This document shows, piece after piece, positions 58,975 to 64,000 of a stretch of 64,000 nt of DNA. The stretch is from Planctomycetota bacterium (GTDB taxonomy: Bacteria > Planctomycetota > Brocadiia > Brocadiales > Bathyanammoxibiaceae). Each line of letters opens with the position of its first letter. Position 1 is the first letter of the stretch. The stretch spans positions 18,397-82,396 of the forward strand of contig JACQVQ010000001.1 of the NCBI GenBank assembly GCA_016209685.1, in the 5' to 3' direction. The notes under the pieces are model-generated. The model saw only the letters and a list, made by a program, of their open reading frames with translations, did no database searches and was not told the origin of the DNA. The translations under genes were made by a program, and so were the position numbers.

Positions 58975-60477
58975 ATGCATATAGAAGGAGAAAGCCTGCT
59001 GTTCAATTCGCTCCTCAACCTAAAATTCTTCTCCGTGGCCTCAACCCTGATATGCCTTAGCGGCTGTGTTCTATTTGAGGAAGCCTCTAACCATAATTAT
59101 CAACATAAAAAAGTAGCTAGCGCCTTATACGGTCCTGAACAAAGACCGGCTCCCCACCCCAAGTGGGAGCCCACTCAGCCAGTATCAGAACCCTTGAAGC
59201 CCGTAGGGCTAAGGTTAATCGGTACCGAACAATTGCCAATAGATTTGTCTACAACCATCCGCCTGGCTTCAACAGAAAACCTTGACATTGCCTTCGCGAA
59301 GGCCAGGATAGAGGAGACAAAAGGAGAAAGCGATGCGGCAAAACTAAATCTATTGCCTACTTTATCCGGTCACCAGCTGTACCGTCACACCACTGGAACC
59401 CTTCAGGGCACCTTCGGGAACCTGGAAAGTCCAACCTTTGATACGGTGAATCCTGAAGGGGTTTTTAGACTTTCCCTGAACCCCGGGCAGGCCATGTTTG
59501 AGGCCCTTGCCGCCCATAGAAACTTTCAAGCCACAACTTTTGCCGCAGACAGGGTAGCCCAAAACACCTTGCTTTCTTCAATCCAACAATACTTTGACTT
59601 ACTTAAGGCTATGAGTGGGATTAACATAGCAGAACAGGCCGTTACTGAATCCAAAGAGTTCCTGCGGGTAACCGAGATCCGTGAAAAACAAGGCACTGTC
59701 CTTAAGGTAGAGGTCTTTCGTACCCAGGCCAAGCTCCAGGCAGAAAAACAGGCACTTCTTTCAGCTCAAAATGAATTCCGTCAGGCCTCCATAAGGCTCG
59801 CAATCACATTAAACCTTGACCCAAAAATCACCTTGTTTCCTACAGACACTGCTGTGCGGCAGCTAAATCTAGCTAACCCTTCCCTGCCCCTCCATCAGCT
59901 ACTTGACATTGCACTGGCTAAACGCCCGGAAGTAGAGGAATCCTATCAGCGTATGGCTTCTGCAACTGCAGCAAAAAAGGCAGCCGTGTGGAATGCCCTC
60001 GGTCCAGAGGTCGCTTTAGAAGGCACCTTCGGGGGAATAGGTAAAACCTTTGGCAATGTAGACGAGCGAACCAGCGTTAGTGGCTTTGTGGGATGGACAC
60101 TCTCTGGCTCTGCTTTTGGCAGGATAAAATCTGCCTCAGCTCGGATCTCAGAGAGCCAGATTACACAGGAAATATTACAGAATATTATAGAGTCAGAAGT
60201 TATTAAGGCTTATGAAGAGATACTACTAACTCAGGAACAGATTGAAACGGCGAAAAAAGGACTGGCCGCCGCAGAGAAATCATTTGAGCTAAGCCAGACC
60301 AACCTCAAGCTGGGTACCGGCATTACCCTGGAAGTCCTGCAGGCCCTGGAGGCAGTTACAGACGCACGGACAAGGCTGGTAGAGGCAATCGTGGAATATA
60401 ATAAGGCCCAGGTCAGGTTGCTTAATGCCCTGGGTGAACTTTCTGCTGACACAATAATCAGCACCTTAAATCTATAG
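58975..60477 (+). CDS. TolC/OprM-like outer-membrane lipoprotein
   Basis: 500 aa, ATG 1 nt after the adaptor. A long N-terminal segment then FSVASTLICLSGC (lipobox LSGC, Cys about 31), and repeated TolC helices: RLASTENLDIAFAKARIEET, LKAMSGINIAEQAVTESKE, TIIESEVIKAYEEIL, TNLKLGTGITLEVLQALEAV. OprM-class lipoproteins fit. Third gene of the RND tripartite unit; no regulator is encoded beside it. Confidence 0.85.
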   Translation: MHIEGESLLFNSLLNLKFFSVASTLICLSGCVLFEEASNHNYQHKKVASALYGPEQRPAPHPKWEPTQPVSEPLKPVGLRLIGTEQLPIDLSTTIRLASTENLDIAFAKARIEETKGESDAAKLNLLPTLSGHQLYRHTTGTLQGTFGNLESPTFDTVNPEGVFRLSLNPGQAMFEALAAHRNFQATTFAADRVAQNTLLSSIQQYFDLLKAMSGINIAEQAVTESKEFLRVTEIREKQGTVLKVEVFRTQAKLQAEKQALLSAQNEFRQASIRLAITLNLDPKITLFPTDTAVRQLNLANPSLPLHQLLDIALAKRPEVEESYQRMASATAAKKAAVWNALGPEVALEGTFGGIGKTFGNVDERTSVSGFVGWTLSGSAFGRIKSASARISESQITQEILQNIIESEVIKAYEEILLTQEQIETAKKGLAAAEKSFELSQTNLKLGTGITLEVLQALEAVTDARTRLVEAIVEYNKAQVRLLNALGELSADTIISTLNL

Positions 60478-60635
60478 CATGATTTGAACGTCTTGCAATA
60501 AAAGTGCCCCTGCAAGGAATTAACTCTCGGAAGACTTGAGGCAATAACGTGCAAGAGTCCCATTTTTATAAAAAGGGTATTTGTAGAACTTCTAAATGGT
60601 AGTCTCGTAGTAGGTTTGTGTGAAAGGAGATTGTC

Positions 60636-60866
60636 ATGACTGAAATAAAGGTATTCACTGCTGCAGGCTGCGGCAATTGCATGCAGGTTAAGAATTATCT
60701 CAAAAAGGCTGGCATAGAATTCATTGAATGCAACGTGGTAGAGAGTAAGGAGGCAGCAGAGGAACTGAAGAAACTAGGTTACACCTCTGTTCCTGTCACT
60801 GTGTGCAGAGATAAAACTATTCTTGGATTCGACCGTGCCAAGCTAGATAAACTAATTGCCTGCTGA
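60636..60866 (+). CDS. Glutaredoxin/NrdH-like redox protein
   Basis: 76 aa. GAAAGGAG precedes the ATG. Thioredoxin-fold with FTAAGCGNCMQVKNYL (redox CGNC, about 11-14) and cis-Pro YTSVPVTVCRDKTILGF. Ends in Cys (LIAC). Small redox carrier, perhaps partner of the sugar enzymes or of peroxide defence. Confidence 0.85.
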   Translation: MTEIKVFTAAGCGNCMQVKNYLKKAGIEFIECNVVESKEAAEELKKLGYTSVPVTVCRDKTILGFDRAKLDKLIAC

Positions 60867-61087
60867 GTCCACCTGTCAATGACTAGAGAGAATTTCCGTG
60901 GGCGAATACCTCATGTAAGTTCGGAGTATCACCATGCTCATTATAAGTATTAAGACTTACGCCTTGGCAGAGCAAACACTCATGTTTGGTTGTTCAAATG
61001 ATTGAGGCGAAAAGTGGCAATGGTCGGTTTGTACACAAACTCTGGCATGTTCTAATCCAAAGAGTTCCAGATAGCTTTAATATCTTC

Positions 61088-61720
61088 ATGCCTCTACACA
61101 GGGTTTTGGATATTACTTTACCTATAAACAATAAATTGCCTGTTTGGCCAGGGGATCTCGGAATTCTCGTGGAACCTAGTGCGAGAATAGTTGATGGGGC
61201 TCCGGCCAACCTATCCCGCATCGAGATGGGATCCCATACTGGTACCCACATCGATGCCCCATTTCATTTCGTGTTAAACGGCAGAACCGTCGACAAAATC
61301 CCCCTTGCTCTACTTATGGGTAAGGCAAGGGTCATAGAGGTCCCGGACGGTAAACAGGCAATAGACAGTACTATTGTAGAATCCATAGACCCCGGCTTAG
61401 AGCGGGTTTTGTTTAAGACTCAAAACTCAAAGAGATATAGCTCCAAATTTATCCAGGACTTTGTTGCCCTTACCCCTAATGGTGCATCGGCCTTAGTTGA
61501 AAAGGGTGCAAAGCTAGTGGGTATAGATTACCTTTCTATTGAGACCTATGGTTCAAAAGAGCATGAAACTCACCATATCCTCCTTCGTAGTGGGGTGGTT
61601 ATTATAGAGGGGCTATCTCTTAAGAATATAGAACCCGGGGATTATGAGCTGATAGCTTTACCACTCAAGATCGAAGGTGGAGATGGCGCGCCTGCGAGGG
61701 TGGTTTTGAGGTCACTTTAA
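61088..61720 (+). CDS. Cyclase/kynurenine formamidase-like metal hydrolase
   Basis: 210 aa from ATG 61088, where homology starts (MPLHRVLDITLPINNKLPVW). The metal-binding motif HTGTHIDAPFHF (about 51-62) plus ALTPNGASALVEKGAKLVGI and THHILLRSGVVIIEGLSL are typical of the cyclase family PF04199, which hydrolyses N-formylkynurenine or related amides. The substrate here is not known. It starts the gnd/dehydrogenase cluster, with no other tryptophan-catabolism gene. Confidence 0.85.
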   Translation: MPLHRVLDITLPINNKLPVWPGDLGILVEPSARIVDGAPANLSRIEMGSHTGTHIDAPFHFVLNGRTVDKIPLALLMGKARVIEVPDGKQAIDSTIVESIDPGLERVLFKTQNSKRYSSKFIQDFVALTPNGASALVEKGAKLVGIDYLSIETYGSKEHETHHILLRSGVVIIEGLSLKNIEPGDYELIALPLKIEGGDGAPARVVLRSL

Positions 61721-61733
61721 AAAAGGGTGAAGT

Positions 61734-62744
61734 GTGGAGATTAAGAAAGAGTTTGGTATTATAGGTTTAGGGCGGATGGGAGGGAACCTTGCCAGTCGGG
61801 CTCTTAAGAAAGGTATGCGGGTGGTAGGGTTTTGCAGGAAAGGGGCCTCTAAAGTTCTTATTGATGCCGGGATCGCCGAGGTAAGGCGTATTCAAGACTT
61901 CTCTACGACCCTCAATCCACCGCGCGCTATATTAATTTATATACCCGCCGGACCTGCTGTAGACTCAACCTTAGGCGAACTATCCTTATACCTGCAACCC
62001 GAAGATGTAATAGTGGACGGTGGGAACTCCTACTGGGGCGATTCCATTCGTAGATATCAAAAACTTATTGGGAAGGGGATTCACTTTGTAGATGTGGGCA
62101 CAAGTGGAGGGGTAGAGGGGGCGATCCATGGGGCTTGCTTTATGGCTGGTGGAGATAGTGAGGGTATCGCAAGGGTGGAGCCGATTTTAAAAGAGCTGGC
62201 TATAGAAAACGGTCATATCTATGCTGGCCCACCAGGGACGGGGCACTTCACAAAGCTTGTCCATAACGGAATAGAGTTTGGAATGCTCCAGGCTATTGGT
62301 GAAGGGATTGCCCTTTTGGAACGTTACCCCCATCACAAACTGAATATCCTTGAAATACTTCGTTGTTGGCGCAATGGCTCCGTGATCCGCTCCTGGCTTG
62401 TAGAGTTGATGGAAGCGGCATATGAAACGGAAGTGGAGCTTAAGAACATACCTCCTTATGTGGAGGACACAGGTGAAGTGAATTGGCTTGTGGAGGACGC
62501 CATTAGGATGGAAATCCCTATACCAGTAATCGCCCAGTCTATAATGCAACTGTTTGTCTCCAGAGATGACAAAAAGGACTGGGCAAGGGCCATCGCTGTG
62601 ATGAGACACCAGTTTGGCGGGCATCCCTATGGCCCATCCGATGTCATAAAGAAAGAACGAAAAGAGGGAAGGGTAGGTGGCTTTTATGAAGGCAGTGGCA
62701 GTATATCCACGGAAACAGGGCCCCGTACATCTGCGGGAAGTTAA
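61734..62744 (+). CDS. gnd: 6-phosphogluconate dehydrogenase, short (GndA/YqeC) type
   Basis: 336 aa, GTG start. Decarboxylating NAD(P)-dependent 6-phosphogluconate dehydrogenase of the short class found in many bacteria. GIIGLGRMGGNLASRAL (Rossmann), VDGGNSYWGDS and the substrate-binding region GTGHFTKLVHNGIEFGM, with the catalytic Lys, are all intact. The family core ends near residue 300; the last about 30 residues (FYEGSGSISTETG) are unlike the family and overlap the dehydrogenase gene by 59 nt. Confidence 0.9.
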   Translation: MEIKKEFGIIGLGRMGGNLASRALKKGMRVVGFCRKGASKVLIDAGIAEVRRIQDFSTTLNPPRAILIYIPAGPAVDSTLGELSLYLQPEDVIVDGGNSYWGDSIRRYQKLIGKGIHFVDVGTSGGVEGAIHGACFMAGGDSEGIARVEPILKELAIENGHIYAGPPGTGHFTKLVHNGIEFGMLQAIGEGIALLERYPHHKLNILEILRCWRNGSVIRSWLVELMEAAYETEVELKNIPPYVEDTGEVNWLVEDAIRMEIPIPVIAQSIMQLFVSRDDKKDWARAIAVMRHQFGGHPYGPSDVIKKERKEGRVGGFYEGSGSISTETGPRTSAGS

Positions 62745-63750
62745 AAAGCCTATCCCCACAAACGGAGAGGTAATTATAAGAGCTTTGGAGGTTGGGGTCT
62801 GTGGTACTGATAGGGAGATAGTGAATGGGTTGTATGGGGATGCTCCTTATGGCAGTGACTTTTTAATCCTCGGCCACGAAAGCCTAGGGATAGCAGAATC
62901 GGACGGAGTTGATGTAAAAAAAGGAGATATGGTGGTGGCTACTGTAAGGAGACCGTGTCCCGAACACTGTCTGAACTGTACGAGGGGTGAAATTGACATG
63001 TGTCTCACGGGGAATTATAGGGAGAAGGGAATAAAAGGACTTCATGGTTTTATGACAGAGTATTATACAGAGGACCCCAAGTATCTCGTAAGGGTGCCCC
63101 ATGACCTAAGGCATGTGGCTATCCTCCTGGAGCCGCTGAGTGTTGTGGAAAAGGTTATAGAGCAGATATTCAAGATACAGAAGAGGCTTGCGTGGGAACC
63201 TAGAACTGCCCTTGTACTAGGGGCTGGCCCTATCGGACTCCTATCGACTTTTGTCTTGCGAGATATAGGCATCGCCACCTACACATTTGCAAGGTCACCG
63301 TCGGGAAGGCTAAACGATAGATTGCTTGAGGAGTCTGGTGCCCACTATCTAAGTGCTACCGATACCCCCCTTTCTTACATACCTTCAAAAGTAGGGCAAA
63401 TAGATCTTATCGTTGAGGCCACAGGCAGTGCCTCCCTCCCCTTCGAAGCCATAGGTGTACTCGGTATAAACGGTATCATTGCACTTACAGGTATAGCAGG
63501 GCAGGGAAGGATTTTAGAGATAGATACGAGTTGCATTAATTTGAAGATAGTTCTGGAAAATAAGTTGGTTTTTGGCTCAGTAAACGCAAACAAGAGCCAT
63601 TTTGAGACAGGAGTAAGACGCCTTAAATCCATTGAGGAAAGGTGGCCTGGGGTTCTGAGGAATATGATTACAAGGAGAGTTCCTATACAGAGGTCACAAG
63701 AAGCTTTAGAAAAAGGGGATAGTGATATGAAAGTAGTTATAGAGGTATAA
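62686..63750 (+). CDS. Zinc-type sugar dehydrogenase (glucose 1-dehydrogenase-like, MDR family)
   Basis: 354 aa from ATG 62686. Start region MKAVAVYPRKQG, catalytic Zn motif LEVGVCGTDREIV (about 37-48) and GHESLGIAESDGV (about 66-78), the second Cys cluster (CPEHCLNCTRGEIDMC, about 93-108) for structural Zn, and the Rossmann VLGAGPIGLLSTFVL (about 186-200). Resembles archaeal or bacterial glucose dehydrogenases. With gnd next door, and a GH15 remnant following, this suggests a glucan-to-pentose-phosphate route. Confidence 0.85.
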   Translation: MKAVAVYPRKQGPVHLREVKKPIPTNGEVIIRALEVGVCGTDREIVNGLYGDAPYGSDFLILGHESLGIAESDGVDVKKGDMVVATVRRPCPEHCLNCTRGEIDMCLTGNYREKGIKGLHGFMTEYYTEDPKYLVRVPHDLRHVAILLEPLSVVEKVIEQIFKIQKRLAWEPRTALVLGAGPIGLLSTFVLRDIGIATYTFARSPSGRLNDRLLEESGAHYLSATDTPLSYIPSKVGQIDLIVEATGSASLPFEAIGVLGINGIIALTGIAGQGRILEIDTSCINLKIVLENKLVFGSVNANKSHFETGVRRLKSIEERWPGVLRNMITRRVPIQRSQEALEKGDSDMKVVIEV

Positions 63751-63751
63751 G

Positions 63752-64000
63752 ATGGCTCTTCCATTTGGCAAGCCCGGACTTCCATCTAATTGGTCACCGG
63801 CATCAAAACAGGGGATTGGCATCCTTCCTGACTATCCAGAACACTACCAGAGGATCGCAACCGCTTGTATGGGCCCATGCCGAGTACATAAAACTATTGA
63901 AGTCAAAGAAGGCCTGTATGGGTTGTGATATCATTCCCGAGGTTTATGAAAGATATGTAGTTCAAAAAAGGAGGATTGCCCTTTCGGCCTGGAAGAAAAA
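63752..64000 (+). pseudogene. GH15 glucoamylase remnant with internal deletion
   Basis: Directly after the sugar dehydrogenase, ATG 63752 starts a sequence like the first residues of GH15 enzymes (ALPFGKPGLPSNWSPASKQG). Then a +1 frame reads SQPLVWAHAEYIKLLKSKKA and DIIPEVYERYVVQKRRIA, the characteristic C-terminal PLVWAHAEYIKLL block of GH15 glucoamylases. About 600 codons are missing between; the remnant runs out of the window. Frame 0 stops at 63926-63928. Deletion during genome decay or mis-assembly cannot be distinguished here. Confidence 0.55.

Overview
The window is about 64 kb of bacterial chromosome from a Gram-negative organism. LPS synthesis (kdsA), two tripartite RND pumps with outer-membrane factors, and Lol-type lipoprotein signals all point that way. 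Oxygen-sensitive enzymes (2-oxoglutarate:ferredoxin oxidoreductase, a 2-hydroxyacyl-CoA-dehydratase-like protein, two B12-type radical SAM proteins, a DUF362 ferredoxin-like protein, a rubrerythrin-like protein) suggest an anaerobe or microaerobe. Arg is often AGG and Ile often ATA. I cannot fix the phylum from the sequence; uncultivated lineages such as Brocadiales-type planctomycetes, Nitrospirota, NC10 or Desulfobacterota are possible, with low confidence. No plasmid, phage or CRISPR hallmark is visible.

Layout. 1-4.8 kb: tRNA-Ser(GGA), a large (Alu-containing) SRP RNA, dnaX-ybaB-recR and rpoN. 4.8-16.1 kb: a copper-handling block on the minus strand, read csoR -> copA -> a secreted protein with 12 CXXC motifs -> cusC -> cusB -> cusA, with a promoter and G/C-tract operator candidates in front of csoR, then a toxin-antitoxin pair with a broken toxin and a tiny Cys/Met/His-rich lipoprotein. 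16.2-18.9 kb: kdsA, ubiB-like kinase, a nucleotidyltransferase fragment. 19-24.6 kb: korA, korB, korC and an aminotransferase, split by about 1.6 kb of debris (a broken EndoIII-type glycosylase, three MITE-like elements, vapBC). 24.6-27.4 kb: secreted coiled-coil protein, crotonase, metallo-beta-lactamase-fold protein, rubrerythrin-like protein. 27.7-33.8 kb: MoxR, DUF58, BatD/MxaA-like, VWA, TPR, VWA, in the same order as mxaRSACKL. 34.0-34.9 kb: a transcription unit with a promoter, a hairpin, three tiny MKKGKG ORFs each with a near-perfect Shine-Dalgarno, and a terminator. 34.9-36.9 kb: secreted protein plus HgdB-like protein. 37-43 kb: dnaK, a 55-aa protein, a DUF6338-like membrane protein, clpB and a TlpA-like protein whose first redox Cys is an in-frame UGA (probable selenoprotein). 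43.1-44.8 kb: dapB, rhomboid. 45.2-49.6 kb: two tandem B12-binding radical SAM proteins and DUF362. 49.7-54.4 kb: mgtE, a nuclease-like orphan, a PIN TA pair, der. 54.7-60.5 kb: a second RND pump. 60.6-64 kb: glutaredoxin-like protein, cyclase, gnd, sugar dehydrogenase and a deleted GH15 glucoamylase remnant.

A strong theme is dispersed palindromic DNA. A 15-nt element (TCCGCCTCAGGCGGA) sits in frame in five genes as Ser-Ala-Ser-Gly-Gly. A 27-29 nt GTAGGGGC...GCCCCTAC palindrome supplies stop codons to kdsA and mgtE and an in-frame linker in der. MITE-like elements with terminal inverted repeats carry a GTCATTCTGAG...CTCAGAATGAC core. These have nested in one another and accompany several broken genes.

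The items most worth a second look are the UGA-containing TlpA-like protein, the MKKGKG mini-ORF transcript, the 12-CXXC protein and small metal-ligand lipoprotein of the copper block, and the frame-neutral palindromes inside conserved genes.
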